Numbered from the stretch's first letter, positions 11,461 through 25,487 are shown. The stretch is 64,000 nucleotides of DNA from Periplaneta americana (GCF_040183065.1 NC_091121.1:64202287-64266286), one strand, 5' to 3'. Translations and numbers: made by a program. Notes: a model not told the origin generated them from the letters alone.

Positions 11461-11685
11461 GATTCACTGAGTGAGCTGAATCAACAGTTACAACAGCATC
11501 CTTCAATATTACCAGTGGATTTTGATATAACTCCGTGCGGTGATCTTGTACTGAATGTACCGCCTCCAGTGGATCTCTATGATCCAAGTTACGAGCGAGA
11601 CTACCAGAACCATGAGTTTGACGATCAGAGAGTGCCCGTGGCTAAGCTGTCTCACAGTTCGTCTGGCGACACTTCATCACCACAG
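11461..11685 (+). CDS. Patj: Patj coding exon 2 (end of L27 domain and acidic linker)
   Basis: The acceptor ACTGTGTAG (11460) and donor CAG|GTAAAA (11686) bound 225 bp (75 codons), phase 0 at both ends, so it follows exon 1 without a break. The peptide opens DSLSELNQQLQQHPSILP, the last L27 helix, with the DSLSELN signature seen in insect Patj. DFDITPCGDLVLNVPP follows, where the family has DFDI...GNLVL. The remainder is a low-complexity acidic and serine-rich linker (YDPSYERDY, SHSSSGDTSSPQ). A DUF4817-type transposon ends only 78 bp upstream of this acceptor. Confidence 0.9.
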
Positions 11686-12554
11686 GTAAAACTTTGCAAG
11701 GATGACCATTTTAATAATATATTACAAATGGGGAAAGGTTTTGATGTCGTATTGCGTGATGAATCATGGTAGCATGTCAGTTTCGGTTATATGCGTAAAA
11801 TGTAAGCATGTAAAACAGGGAGTTGAAAGCTACTTGAATTATGTTTTGTATGTGGCATTGGCATGGAAATTAATTGCAGAGCTTTGGGCTTTCTGGCATG
11901 TCTGGTTACAGGAGTCACTAACACATGCTGAATTCAAGTTCTGAATTTTTGCGGAAGCTATTTGTTATATCTACAGTGATACACAAACAAACCATAAATT
12001 AAACTGTTAATTTCTTTTGCTATGTGTTATAAGCAATTATTCTTTTGTTGTAGTTTCTTTTGTATGATTTCAGGTATTTGTTTTAGACTATTTTAAACAG
12101 GTTATGACAAGTGTTAGAGAAATATACATGATGTTTCAGAATATCACTAGAATATTTTATCGAAATATAGGTGACAAATATTTTGAAGTTGAGAATGAAT
12201 GGTCAGTGAAACCTCAGTTTCTCGTAAAAGAACGTAAAAATTGAGATATCTTTTGGAACATCTCCACTTCGACCTTCATTTTTGAAGTGATATTCTTTCT
12301 GCTGTTACGAAGTCATACTATGAACTGATAGTATTTTCTTACGTTTGTACATAACAACATGTATCAAGGGAGGCTGGATTTGTAAGCAGATTTTAAATAT
12401 TTCGATTAGGTACGACATAATATGTGACATCATAAAATCGGGATTTTTCAGAACATTTTTTTCACGATCCTCTTCCTATTTCATCATCTTCTCTGATATA
12501 TTACTTATTTACTGTATTACATCTTAATTATTTCTACATTCATTTACCTTTATA

Positions 12555-13480
12555 TATCTAACTCTTACATCTAAGACCAGTGGGAGGAAACTTAGAGAAA
12601 TTCTAAGAACGAGATCTTTCCAAGCTTGGTGTCAACTGCCACATAAAGGGAAAGGAGTGATTATGTATGCTGGATGCCCTAAAGCTAATTCATGGATGTC
12701 CAGCAAAAAACTCTGTGAACATCTGAATATGTCAATCTTGCAATCTTATTCCTGTAAGATCCGTTTCTGGCAGATCCTTTAAGACAACCCGTTGTAGACA
12801 TACTGACTACAACGAAACAGAAACTATTGGTCACGTATTGGGATTCTGCAGGAAAAGTGAGCTGCTACGGAACAACAGACATCATATCATAGAGTGAGAA
12901 CAAGTATTGCAGAAGCCTTAAGACACCTTGTTTGGGAGGTTCATGAAGAGGTTCATTGCATTTCGGCTGCAGATTCCAACAGGCACGTGGACATCATAGC
13001 CATCGACAGGGTTAAGGGATAAGGCCATGGTATTAGACCCAAACATCCGCTTTGAGAGAAACCTCTCAAGCAGACGAGGTCAACAAGGAAAAACAAGAAA
13101 TATACGAACCGTGCCTACCTTTTCTCTCTTCTAAATATAACATAGCTGTTAATAAGTGGATTGTCAAAGGTATGTTATTTGGAGCGAGAGGTTCCCTTCC
13201 ACAGTCTACCTACCAACTATTAGTTAAATTAAAATTCCAAGTCTTTCAACTACAAAACATCTTAGGGGCTCTTTACATATCATTCAATATCATTTATATT
13301 TTAAAGACAGATAATTTTGTGAATATGACATTTTGGTATCAAGCGAATCCCAAATCTAAAATTTAGTACCGGTATTTTTTTTTTAATTTGTCGACTTAAA
13401 ACACATAACTGCTCTGTATTCAGGATCCTTGTGGTCATCCTCATTGGAGGGCTGATGATTTAATCAAATCCTTCTCTCTA
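12555..13480 (+). mobile_element. R2-like non-LTR retrotransposon, 3' part (broken)
   Basis: Plus-strand frames with stops and shifts show the C-terminal region of an R2/R4-type LINE protein. In order: SFQAWCQLPHKGKGVIMY and CPKANSWMSSKKL. Next come remains of a CCHC knuckle region (ETIGHVLGFC, then ELLRNNRHHI, in shifted frames). Then AEALRHLVWEVHEEVHCI followed by SNRHVDIIAI, and QADEVNKEKQEIYEPCLPF in the frame open from 13052, consistent with a restriction-like endonuclease domain. Last is KYNI...GARGSLPQST near the end. A 3' untranslated stretch runs to about 13480. It lies inside Patj intron 2 in the same orientation. Confidence 0.75.
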
Positions 13481-14279
13481 TACAATAATTTTTACTTACC
13501 TTGAATCAGTAGGGATTATTAGACCAATGTCTTAAGCCCTGAGCCAATTAACTCTTACTAAGCAAATGAAATATAATTTATTAATGAAAGAGTTTTTTAT
13601 CTAAATAATTAAACTATAGATGGAGCTTCAGACATATATGGAATACGAAATACTGTATTTTCAATCAGCGACATGACATTATTTCTGATAAAGTAACCAT
13701 GGAGGCACGCGTTTCAACTTCTGTTGCATCCATTTATGCGTGTGTTACTAGTGACACTGGCAAAGTATTTTGAACTAGGTAAGATACTATCAGACAGTGA
13801 ACCAGCTATCAAATTCTGTCAAGAACGTAGTTTATTACTGTTAAAAAAGATAATGACGTGTGTAGCTTGTGGTGTCAATGGAGTGTCTTATACATAAACA
13901 TAGTATTTTTACATCTTCAATACTAACTTACAAATGGTCTATAGAAGTGTTCGTTATTCGTAATAAAGTATGTGTAAAAAAACTCTTTTAATTTCGTGAT
14001 TACTGCTACATTTCTGTGAAAAAATAGTTAATTTACGTATACATACAACACATGGCAATGCATTATGAACAATGCACAGGTAGTGGTGACATAAAATGTC
14101 GTATTTAATCTGGAAATTTACCGAGAAGGCAATCAGAGTAGCTATATGATTCTAGGTAGAATTGAATTTCAGAGTATAAAGAATACAATAAATTGTAAAT
14201 TAATCACAATTACTATTTGAATTCATATATTAACAAGTTTTTAGACAATTTTAATTGAACTATATGTTTGGTTATGAAA

Positions 14280-14640
14280 TTCATGGTACTTAAGGAACCT
14301 GGAGGTTCATTGCTGCCCTCACATAAGTCTTCCATCAGTCCCTATCCTGAGCAAGATTCATCCAATCCCTACCATCATATCCCACCTTCCTCAAATCTAT
14401 TTTTATATTATCCTCCCATCTACGTCTTGGCTTTTCCGAAAGTCGCTGTGGTCATGCTAGAGAATCAGTCCCATTCCGAGCCTTATGTTGTGATTTCGTA
14501 ACGAGCTGTTTTTTACGGTGATGGGTTGTTAGCCCTTCACCCAACCCCCAAGCTGGAAGACCACCCCATTATCGGCTGTCCGCAACTGCTTATTCAATAT
14601 ATTCGCAGCTACCCTCCATGTTATAAAATTCACATACCGT
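14280..14640 (-). mobile_element. LINE 3' fragment (same family as 50020-50515)
   Basis: On the minus strand the DNA shows the same tail as the LINE at 50020-50515: a GRPR/KWE-like coding end, and the plus-strand words CCTGAGCAAGATTCATCCAATC and ATATCCCACCTTCCTCAAATC. It is followed by a repeat phrase (GGTGATGGGTTGTTAGCCC...). It is highly decayed. Confidence 0.6.
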
Positions 14641-17600
14641 AATGTTAACATTTTCATTTGTGTGATAGGACTTGGAAACATTTTTCGAAACAAAATCTAT
14701 GTCACAAATATTGCAGAAAAGCACTGTCTGTTTATCATTAGAATTGTTCTACGTTAAACGATTCCTTGCTTTTGTGTTAGACTTCATTATGCAGATGGAA
14801 GACTCGAATAATATGCTTGAAAAATTCAACAGACGTAAAATTTGATTGTTTATTAAACTGAAAGCTTATAACCCTCCATGTTCTTGAATGATGTGCATAG
14901 TTATGTGATATATATTTTTGTAAAATTACATATACCTACTTAAACTAAAATGAAGTCGGATATTATGATCGTAAATAATTCCTTCTTTGTATGCAATCTG
15001 GAAAACAAATTTTCATCTTACCTGAATGCATATTAAATGATTTCGGATAATTGTTCAAGAAAATGACAATAAACAGTACAGTAGGTTCACTCACATGATG
15101 ACAAAGGAAATAAATTGTGAAACACGAAAAATGCATCTTGACACTCATTTTTTTAAATTTGATGTAACACTGGTGTTGGAATTCTGGAATTTTTCTCTAA
15201 TGAGAAAACAAAACCACAGAGGGGGTAAGGTGAATTTCTTTTACGAATGTAAGATGAAGTTACTGAAAATTTTCTCCATTGGTCTTTTAAGTGTGTGCAC
15301 CATAATGTAAATTACAAATTTATGTCTTATTGATATGTAGTTAATAGAAATAATTTCAGCCGATTTTCCTACTTCAGTAAAATATAAAAATATGGTTATG
15401 AATGTTTTGATACATTTTATAAGTAAGAAAAAAATGCACATATTTAAACGCAGTTCATTATATAGTTATCTTTGGGGAGAAGTTAATGATCTTCCCACTA
15501 CTTGGATTTTTCATTGTATATCACTTTTTGAATATTATAACATTTTGTCGTAAAATATGTTTAAGCATCTGTATCAAGTGTCGTCTTAAATAACTGACTT
15601 TTCCAAATCGAATGGAGTAGTTGTGTATGTAAAATTTTTCGTATCTGTTATGTTTATTATAATATTTAATAATATAATTATACTTGTTTGAATTGTTTGA
15701 CATTGAACGTGGTAATATATCACAAAATAGCTATCCATTTTCTCCATACAGTGAATATAATGACAATAGCACATCATATATTTAAGTATTTATGTTAGTG
15801 TTTTCTAATTTATAGATATATATTCTGTATAATCAATTAAAAGAACCACTTTTCTGCTTACTTCTTTACTAAAGGCCGTTTGTATTTATTTTGTTAATGA
15901 AATGGATCTACATATTTAAGTAGTAGGGAGCATTGAAATCTTTATCTGAGAGATGTACCAGATTTTTATGCACGAAAGCCCAAGTCTTCATCTGTTTACA
16001 TTAAAATTACTTCTTATATTACTTTGTATGCACTGAGGATGTGCTAGATGTGGGCTCAAGACTATGATGATTGCTGTTAATTCATAATTTGTCCATGTTG
16101 AAAAAAATTATAACAAAATTGAATTAAAAATTGAAACCTTTCCTTAAAAGAAATATATTTAATAATATATAGTATAATTGTTGTTATAATGAAATTGAGA
16201 GTACGGTACATGTTGCTGTTTGCATTTTATTCTTGTGATGAAATTTTCCTTCAGTTATGTATCATTCTTAATCTTTATTCTTGGTACTTTCAGATAGTAG
16301 AAGATTCAGTATAATATTATAGTACGTAAATTCAGAAATTTTAGCAATACAAACTTAATCAGACCAGTCTTTTGATCTCGTTTTATAACTACATGTACTT
16401 GTTTGGAAATAATACATTTCTTAAATGGTTAATATTTTATTTGAACATCTAAAATAAGGTTCATTTTCTGTTTAAAGCAATGTTAATTTGGAGAGGTTAA
16501 TGGAAAAACGGAGTTGTCCCTCATATGTGAATAGCTCTCTTTTTCCACTAATCCCTTCAATTGCATCTCTTGTTTTTCAATATTTAGAAGAAATACAAGA
16601 GTTGCATAATATAAATTCTCATAAGTTCGGAATAATATTCATTCTTGTAAGTCTGGAAATTACTAGATAATTTAACTGATTGATGGTATACTATTTCGTG
16701 ACAAGTATTGAGTGAGAAATGGCGAAATAATTATAATTATATTGTTTTATATTCTTTTCATATTCTGTAATTCATATGTTATTGATCACCATTTCTGCAT
16801 ATGATTAAGTCGTACCAATGTTACAGAAAAATGTGACCATTATAGTGATATTTTTTAAGTCCAATTTATGTGTTTGGCAAAACAATAGATTCTGTGTTTC
16901 TTGCATGTTTATGAAAGGTGGAAGTGTTCTCTTGTAATAGCCCTTGTGTGAACTTCTATATTGAGTAACAGATTGTTCCATTATATTATGAATCTGTTAA
17001 AGACTTACTGACATATTATGTAACAAAATATAAATTAGGGATCTTGTTCTTTCCACTGTAATAGAAACTAGTGAACTTCTAAGTTGAAGTTTGTGTTTGT
17101 ATTGAGGCAATATTAGGATGAAATTATTCCTTAAAGAAATACAAGATCTGCTCATCTCCTCTTTCTTTGAAGTGGTTACCATTGGATAAGTGTTGGAATT
17201 TTATTGTGTAGTTTCTTTTGTATTTCTGTTTGAAGCTTGAGCCCATACTGTTGTACATATTACAAACTTTCATATCCCTATCCTGTGATTGATTATATGT
17301 CATATATAACTTCTGGGTGATGGTCTTTAACAATTTGAGTTAATATTTAGGGTTCTGAAGGCATTGTAATTTACAAATTACATGTAGTTATGGTTCGTAC
17401 TGAAATCTGGACAATGGTTTTAAGTGGTGAATGGTTGAGCAGCAATGTCATTAATGAAATTAAGACTTTAAGATCAAATTTGACACACAAGTGATACAAG
17501 TTAATGTGTTTTCTTTGTGGTCTCTCTGGATATTTTGCCTAGCCATTATTATCTGCAGGTGCTTATACTTCTGGTTTCGGAGTTATAATTTTGTATTCTG

Positions 17601-19357
17601 TAAATTTTGTTGCATGATATACTCTTTTATATAAAGAAACACATTTAAGGGGATTTCAGTTGGAATTATTATAAGCCATACGAAATTTATTGAAGAGATG
17701 AACATTCTTTTAGACTTTTGTGTAACTTGTATGGTGAGAATCATTGTTTCATTGATGATACTTCTTAAGATATACAAATTATGATATTATTGTAGGGTAT
17801 TGGTGAAATTATATTGTTGGATATAAATGCGGAACTTAAATTTCTTGCAATGGCTTTTACTATTAAGTTTGCAATTCACCATCTTCTGTATCATTAATGA
17901 TTATATTCCCTGGGCAAGGTGAATAACAATAGTACATAGCCTTAGGTTTTAGTAACTGCAATTAAAACATGAATCTGGAGAGACCAGCAATAAACTTTGC
18001 ATTCTGGGTTGTAAGTACAACAGAATTGTAAGAAAATTTCCAAAGTGTTAGGACTTCATATTTTCCCTAATATAACAACATTAATATGGGGAACATACAT
18101 GATTTAATTTTATGCCGATAGTGAATTTTGAATGGAAAATATGTTCTCATAATATACATTCGAAAACTTAAACTTTTATCTGTCCTGATTACAGAAAAAT
18201 GTCACGTGACAGATAATACTATTTCATTGTTGTGATGCCACAGCATACATTACTTCAGCAATATTTATCTTATTCATATTGAGTGAAATTCATGTTTGTG
18301 TGCTGTGACTTTGTTCATGTGTTGTAGAAATTGGAAATTATATCTATTCCATCTGGAAAAATATGTCTGATGTGTTGTTTCAGTGAACAAAAGCATGTCA
18401 CACTCGTCCATCACCAGTGTTCAGGACACATTTACGCTTCATAATATAGTTGCCATTTTTGTGATTGACTTGGAGTGTATTGTGCGACATTGTCAACATA
18501 ATTTTCCCAACTAGCACTGTATACAAAATTAGAGAAGGCAAATTTCATTGTAGTCCACAATGTAACAATAGACAGAATTAGTATCTGAAGAACAGCACTT
18601 GCCAGTGCTTATCTTCTGGTCTTGATGGGGTGAATTTTGATTGCCAGGAAGGAATCATTCTTTTTATAGAAGAAACGTAACACAAATGATTCTACCCATG
18701 GTAGCTTATTGGAGCGTACATTCCTGAATCCTTCAGCCATCACTTTGGTTTTGATTATAAGCATAATCAACAATCAAATATACCAAGCAGTACAATTAGA
18801 GAGCGTAGTCTGCATAAAGCTGAATGTGTGCTGTGACATCACATCTGTTTTCAGATGTCTCGCAGAAAGAAGAATTAAATTTCATTATTATATAGCGTGT
18901 ATTGGAATTTCGATTAAAATGTGTAGGTACTTTTCACTCGTTAGAAATATTTAATACATGTTTCCCATTCTATGATTTCCACTTTAATCCCTCATGCTAT
19001 GTTTGTTTTACAAATCCATTAGGAAGCTAAATACTGGATATGTATTCATTGTGTGCCTTCACTGTTCATGAAATTCTTTGAAATACGGTTTATACATTTT
19101 ATTTACAAAAATAACGGCAGAAGTGTATAATAGAGAACTAGAGATACATGTTCCCTTTTCATACATGTAATGCTGTTGTCTTCTCCAAACTCAATGTGTG
19201 CATGAGCCTTCAGAACCCTCCTGATTATGTAACATTGCACACAAGGGAAATCATAGAACTGTGAAATGAGACACATGCTCCGTATGATTTCCCTTCCACA
19301 TGTGATTTCGACTGCTAGGTTAGTGATCAGGCAGATGGTGTGATTGCATTTTATCAG

Positions 19358-19483
19358 ATCACTAGTCCCAGTTTGGCCCCTGAGGATGTGGCTCTGCCCC
19401 CCATTACAACTCCGACTTACGCGATAGAGTTCCAGAAAGCAATCGAAGCATCCTCGCAAGGCCGTGACGTTCTCACTGTACAG
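19358..19483 (+). CDS. Patj: Patj coding exon 3 (linker leading into PDZ1)
   Basis: This 126-bp phase-0 exon (42 codons) lies between acceptor TTTTATCAG (19357) and donor CAG|GTAGGC (19484). The peptide ITSPSLAPEDVALPPITT, then YAIEFQKAIEASSQGR and DVLTVQ, matches the stretch in vertebrate INADL/MPDZ just before the first PDZ, where a Q-x-x-x-x-G-R-x helix precedes the first PDZ strand. An in-frame alternative acceptor ends at 19330 (GTGATCAG) and would add nine residues (ADGVIAFYQ), but its pyrimidine tract is weaker. Low-phase-change splicing and the direct join to exon 4 (TVQ-LFKPEG) support it. No similarity to repeats is visible here. Confidence 0.8.
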
Positions 19484-20617
19484 GTAGGCAGAATGGAATT
19501 TGAAGTTCTCTGGCCAATATAAACACATTACTTTGTTACATGTGGGATATCAGGAGGTATAAGATGCTACCTCGGAGGTGGTTGTGGGTATGTAGCACTT
19601 GTCATGCGGGTGCCTGGAACTTGGAATGAGGTGAATGTAGTTGTGCGAGCATTATTTGGAAAGTAACAAGAGTGAACTACTATTTATATTACAGTCTTTT
19701 ACTGTGAATGTTTGTTCCATTTTCTTTAATGTTTCCAAATTACCACTCATTTGGCAGTAGGAAAAAGTACATGAATATATTACAGAAGACAAAGCATGAA
19801 TTGTTTTAAAATAATTTATACATCATTTCGTTAGTTGTCTTTAGTCGTCACCAACAGATAATAGTGCTTGATTTTCGTCAGTTGTCTAACATGATTGAGC
19901 TATCTTTAATATATTAATGTATATGCAATAGAACTTTGATTATCGTCTTTTACTACTGCAATTTCTGACGATCATTCTCTGTTATTTATTACGATTACAT
20001 TCGATTATTGTAGGAGTCATATAATCTCAAATATCGCAAGCAGAGATACAAAGCTAATTAAAAAAAAACTTCGCAAAAATGCCTTATTCTTCAAATATCA
20101 ATATGTGTTGTTCCATGTCTTTGTGAACTTCAGTGCCGATGTTACACTAACAACTGATGAATGGGAATGGGTTGGCCAGGGAGAATAAGCTACAATATAG
20201 CTACACTCACTCCTAATCAAACTCCTAAAATATTTGTAAATTGCAATGATACTAACGATCGTCTATCACCACCATTTCACATAACTGTTTACCATAACTG
20301 TTTACCATTAATTCCTACGTGTAAACAATAATAACAATGGCTGTATTAAAGATTTGTAACAATTTTGTGACGTGATGTAATGCATGCACCCTGATTTATT
20401 TGTTGCTGGATTGTACCCTGATGACTGGAGGAGGAATGGTACCTGGACTTACAAGTCTTTGTGTAAAGCAGGAAAAGGAAAATGGATGCAAAATCGTGAA
20501 TTTATTGTTAAAAAGTAAAAATTCCTCAAAAGTGTTGCAGTTTTTCCCCTTGTGGCCATCAATTTCCCCTTATTTGGAGGAATTTCCTTGGAGATGGTGA
20601 TCTGTATCACTAGTCAC

Positions 20618-21959
20618 TAGAGCTCAGATTTCTGTGACCTAAAACTGGAAATATTTATGCACATATGCTCTAAAAATACCAAAATATGATATGAAAACGT
20701 GAAAATATGACGCAAAACAAATTAAATATTATGCAAAACTAACTTACAAAACTTTTATCACTATTGTGCAAAATCGTTTTTGTGAATATGCCTTTTATTG
20801 GCCATAGCAGACTGTTTTTCCCTATAAAAAATAGAAGGGGAAAAGAAAGGTGAAAAATTTCCAACTTCTGTCCTCTGACAAGCAAACATTCTGATAGGGG
20901 CAGATAAGAAAGTTAATTTTTTTTCTTTCACCATTTTTATAATGCCAAAAGAAGTGCTGATACAAATTTTGGCCACTCGACGCAATTACGAGGGCCGTAA
21001 AAATTAAGTTCGCTACGGGATGTTAACAGAAAGAGAACATGATTTCATTGGAAAAATTTATTGGAACAGACACAACAATTCTTGAGCTATTTTTCAACAT
21101 ATTCCCCACTGGAATTGAGACATTTGCCATATCATGGGATCGACAGAGAGGTGCAGATGGCAGTCAATCGCTGGTTTCGATCCCAAGCAGTTGACTTCTA
21201 CGACACAAGAATAGAAAAATTGATCCCATGGTATGACAGATGTCTCAGTTTCAGTGGGGGATGTGTTGACAAATAACGCAACAATTGCTGTATCTGTTTC
21301 AGTAAATCTTTTGATGCAATTGTGCTTTTTTTTTCTGTAACCGACACTAGGGAAAATCACTTTCTGGACGGCCTCGTAATTGCGATCGAGTGGCCAAAAT
21401 TTGTATAAGCACTTCTTTTGACATTATTAACATGGTGGAAGAAAAAAAATTAACATTTTTATCTGCCCCCATCAGAATGTTTGCTTGTGAATGACTAATT
21501 CTTTTACAACTATGAATAGGGTCACTGACTGTTGTAAGAATTACTACCTGGCAACACAAGGTTAGTACCACTCAAACGTCGCTTGTTTGGGAGGGGTGAA
21601 GAAGGTGAAGGTGAGATCGACGAGCAATAATCTGGCCATAGTCTTAAAAATATTTCTAAGGAAAGGAAATCCAAAATAATAACCAAAAGCAAACAAAATC
21701 TCTTACTCTTACTGATGAAAACCTGTGACTAATACTTGGAGAACTATTAAAATTATTGTAATACGATAAAAAATATGCTTTTATACCATTCTTTGGTCAA
21801 ATGTGAATTAATGATAAAGTGTGGTAAAGTATGCATTTATGTGACCAATAAAAATCGTGTTATCATGTTCAGAAAAGCTAGAAATGTGTTTAATTTAACT
21901 TAAGTTTATAAAAAGAGACCAGGATGAAAATGTGACATACCATAGAAATCCGAGCCCTA
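20618..21959. mobile_element. hAT element with nested palindrome and mariner
   Basis: The left end is TAGAGCTCAGATTTCTGTGA (20618) and the right end, reverse complemented, is TAGGGCTCGGATTTCTATGG. Flanking 8-bp duplications are CTAGTCAC (20610-20617) and CTAATCAC (21960-21967), one mismatch, as expected for hAT transposition. The element at 38382-39000 has the same ends. No hAT transposase is left. The interior is occupied by inverted arms (about 20840-20988 and 21377-21490) surrounding a mariner remnant. Confidence 0.75.
20989..21376 (+). mobile_element. Mariner remnant (C-terminal end), at the centre of a palindrome
   Basis: Ends CGAGGGCCGTAAAAA (left) and CGAGGCCGTCCAGAAAGTGA (right, reversed) are flanked by TA on both sides (20987-20988, 21377-21378). 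A plus-strand frame ends at 21276 with DREVQMAVNRWFRSQAVDF and IEKLIPWYDRCL, the C-terminus of an irritans/mellifera-type mariner transposase. The N-terminus and most of the catalytic core are missing. Confidence 0.8.
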
Positions 21960-24111
21960 CTAATCACATAATACTCGAATGTTTCGTAATGTTACGAGTC
22001 ATGTGGTCAAATTTGAACCTTGGGGAATCCCAGGTGAAGTCAGTTGTATCATAGTTATTAAAGATAACGTTATATTTTATTTTACTCGATAAGTTTTAGG
22101 GAGAAGTGCAGCTTGCTAGTGTGGAAATATTGAAGGAGATTTAGAGATATTCCTTCCGAGTCTTCTGCAGAAAACAAGTTTGTAACAAACCAGTTGAACT
22201 CTCAGAATAGTATGTTGTCGTAGGATGAGTTTTAGTTGTTAAATAGTCGTTGAAATAACTGTGGAATCTTTGGAGAACGAAATAGTAATGATAATCCAAG
22301 TTCTACTGTATTTTTCTTGTAATTGTACCTAACCAAAACCGTGGCAATATATGGTGTTATCGCATTAAACTCTAAGACTAACATGAATGTTACTGGTCCT
22401 GTTACTTTCCAAATTCCCCTTGTTTAACAGTGCAAGGTAGTGGTTTATCCTGCGAGGCATGTGAGCTAGGGTGTTGGTGTGAGGTTGCATGTCCTTACTC
22501 TGAACTAGTTCACACATTCACCTTTACGTGTTTGCACACTGAGGAGGAAAAGAGATGGACGAACTCTTTTGTTCTCTCTTCTATATCTGTGAAAGAGAAC
22601 ATTTGTTCAGGAAACAAATGTGGCATTCGAACTTTATTCCAAATTTAAATCATTGAGACATATCTAAATCTAATTAACAGTTTATTTGTATGATTATTCG
22701 TCGTAAAATATTCATTTGAGTGATTATTAAATTGTGCGATGTGCAAAGTTTTGTCTGCCCTATGTGGGCATTTGTTTTAACACAAATTGTGTGAATTTGT
22801 CTATTTCGCTTGTATGAAATTCTGTTTTATTGTTCCTTGAGCTTTGTCAGTGCTTTCATTTTGAGTTTACATTGCATTCAAGAGTTTTTATTCATTACAA
22901 AGGAAATATAGTTGAACCTAAACTTAAACAAAAGTACAGTAAATATAGAATTTTTGGTTTTAAAAGTGAAGTTAAAAGAGTAACCTATATTCTTCTGTTT
23001 AACTCTCTAAAACTGAAGTTATTCTGGCTTTGGTAGTCGATTTTATCACTTATTTTCAATAAAACTCTATAAAGTAATATTTATTGAACATTATATCCTT
23101 GGTTCTCGGATTATTTTACTCAGTCTTCATAAAAACTGATTAATAATATTTATTAAACATCACATCCTTCATTGTCCAGTTATTTGAAATGCCTTGAATA
23201 AAATACATTAAAATAATATTTATTTAATATTGTGTGTTAGTTATTGAGTTACGTATTTCATTTTCACTTGATCACAGCCATAAGTTATCATTTCTTCTTG
23301 TACGAGTATAATAGAGGTTTTTCTTAGATTTCATACATAAATGAATGTGTCATTTAGTTATTCAGTGATACAGATGTGCATTATGTATGTTTTATATATA
23401 CACAATATGATGTACTTATTTTTCTATTAATTTGATTTATTATTGCTTCAAGTGCCTATAAATGCTTGTAAAAGAAACTAATAATAAAAATTACTTCCCA
23501 GAATAGTATTCGTACTTTTTATTGTTAGTTGATAAAATAGTATAATATCTTAAAAGTTGGAGAAAATGTGATTTTCCCTTATTTAAATTAAGAGAAAACT
23601 TTGAAATTGTTCACATTACAATAGTAATTAAGGTAAGTATGATTATCTTCTGGATCAGACAAGGATGGATTGAATTGAGAATACGATGTGAAATGAAATC
23701 AGTTGATAGATAAAAAATATTACGTGAAATTTGGATAATATTCCGTGATGAACAGGCAGATATTTTTACATTAAATTAAAAAAAAATAACAATCTAAACT
23801 GGCATTGAAATGGACTTGAACTTTGAAGAGGAATAAATGTGGGTATTTATATTATCATTGTTTAAATAATATACTATAATCCAATTATGAATAACACGAT
23901 AGCTTTAAAAAACACTTAATATCTTAGGGGACTAGTACTTTGAAATGGTTATTTTTGAAACTCAATTTTCGTATTGTGTTCCACTTTAGAAAGAAAGAGT
24001 TTTTATAAGAATGTTCTACAGTTCTTCATAATACATAAAAAAAATTGAACAGTACAGTAAAAGCCCTATATAATGCAGCTATCAGAGGTTCTACTTTACC
24101 TTCGCATTATA

Positions 24112-24974
24112 TGATGATCGTTCCGAAAGTAAATGCCTCCTATTTATTTTCATGGAAACTACAACAGATACACAGAGCATAACAACACAGTTAAATAGAG
24201 CAAGATTTCAGATACATAGTTATTTTTTCAAATAGTCAACACCATTCATTATGCATGTTTGCCAGTGATGAACAAGAGCTGACATGCCATGCCCATAAAG
24301 ATTTGAACCAGCAGAGGCAAGCCACTTTGTTACAGCTGTGATGACAGCGTTCTTGTCTGGAAATTGTTGCTGTTCACGTAGTCCTTATTTTATAGGCTCA
24401 AAGAGATGGAAGTCTGAAAGTGCTAAGTCCAGACCTATATTGTGGTTGTGTTAGGATAGTCCAGCCAAATTTGCAATGTGCTCAGTGGTCGCGGAACTGG
24501 TGTGGGGCCTGGCTTTATCGCGTTGCAAGTGAAAGGTTTTCTTCTCTGGCCTGACTCTGGAAGTTTAGACTTTCATCTTAGCCAGAACTGGCAGTTTCTC
24601 CAGGCTGCAGGGCATCCAAAAGAATCACATCCCACCTATCCCAGAAGACTGTCATTTTCGCCACTGTTGAAATGCACTACTCACGGCCTCACTGTGCTCG
24701 CATCCACTGTATGGTCTCCGTACGCCTTCAGCAAACATCAATGGATGTCAATAGATGCAATTTGTTTGGCAGTGAGGAATTCAGTAACACATCTCTGTTT
24801 CTTATGCACCTCTATGTCAGATGCCATTTTGATAAATTTCCCGCTGCCACTATCTGTCGCACGACATCCAAACTAACAGGACATTAGCATTTACTACAGT
24901 GCCACTAACATCTGACTCAGACGTTGCAGGTCATCACAAAAAAATAGGAGGCATTACTTTCGGAATGACCCTCA
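24112..24974 (-). mobile_element. Internally deleted mariner element with TA target duplication
   Basis: TIRs of about 35 bp: left TGATGATCGTTCCGAAAGTA; right, reversed, TGAGGGTCATTCCGAAAGTA, then ATGCCTCCTATTT in both. TA flanks lie at 24110-24111 and 24975-24976. On the minus strand the N-terminus starts near 24828 (MASDIEVHKKQRCVTEFLTA). Near the other end are LDLALSDFHLFEPIK (third catalytic Asp region) and LVHHWQTCIMNGVDY. Stops interrupt it and the middle is deleted. Confidence 0.85.
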
Positions 24975-25487
24975 TAGCTTATCTACTGTATATCGGAAGA
25001 TGACCTGTAGAGTGATACAAGAGGAGGAGAGGATGGGAAAAGAATCAACATAACACTATTCTACTTAATTTTATGTCATGAAACACACAGATGAAAAAAA
25101 ATTCTTATCACTTGTATACTTTTGCTTTCGTGAAAAAGAAAATACAGTAGTTAATCATTGTTGTAATAGCTCAATTTCATGTAGGCCTGTTTATTTAGGC
25201 TTTGTCTTGAAAAGATTTGGTTAGTTTTGTTTGGAGGGTTAATAATATATTGTGTTTGTTTTCGGCATATAGGCCTATTATATATTCGCGAGTTGCAGGA
25301 AGTAAATATTATTTGATTTGCTTTGCCTGTCCACTCATGGAATTACTTAGCATTTATGTTTCATTACTTCACAAACATCCGATATCTCTATTCACTTCCA
25401 TCACAGTTTTTTAATCTTCTCTCTATGTAGTTACGAGAAATATTGCACGTTTACAATATGGTACTGTACATTAAGAAAAAAATAATC

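Larger units (their letters stand above)
11686..19357 (+). other. Patj: Patj intron 2
   Basis: A 7.7-kb intron. It contains an R2-like LINE fragment (12555-13480) and an RTE-like LINE 3' fragment (14280-14640). The interval 14650-19350 is AT-rich and I see neither genes nor clear transposons in it. Confidence 0.75.

Noticed and set aside
19340-19522. A stand-alone short gene starting MIAFYQITSPS
   Set aside because: Its coding part is Patj exon 3. The ATG and downstream stop are only the open frame extending into introns.
22430-22648. 72-codon frame with CxxC-like residues (GLSCEACELGCWCEVACPYS)
   Set aside because: It is tempting as a cysteine-rich peptide, but there is no signal peptide, no family spacing and no splice support. 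It lies in intron 3 near transposons.
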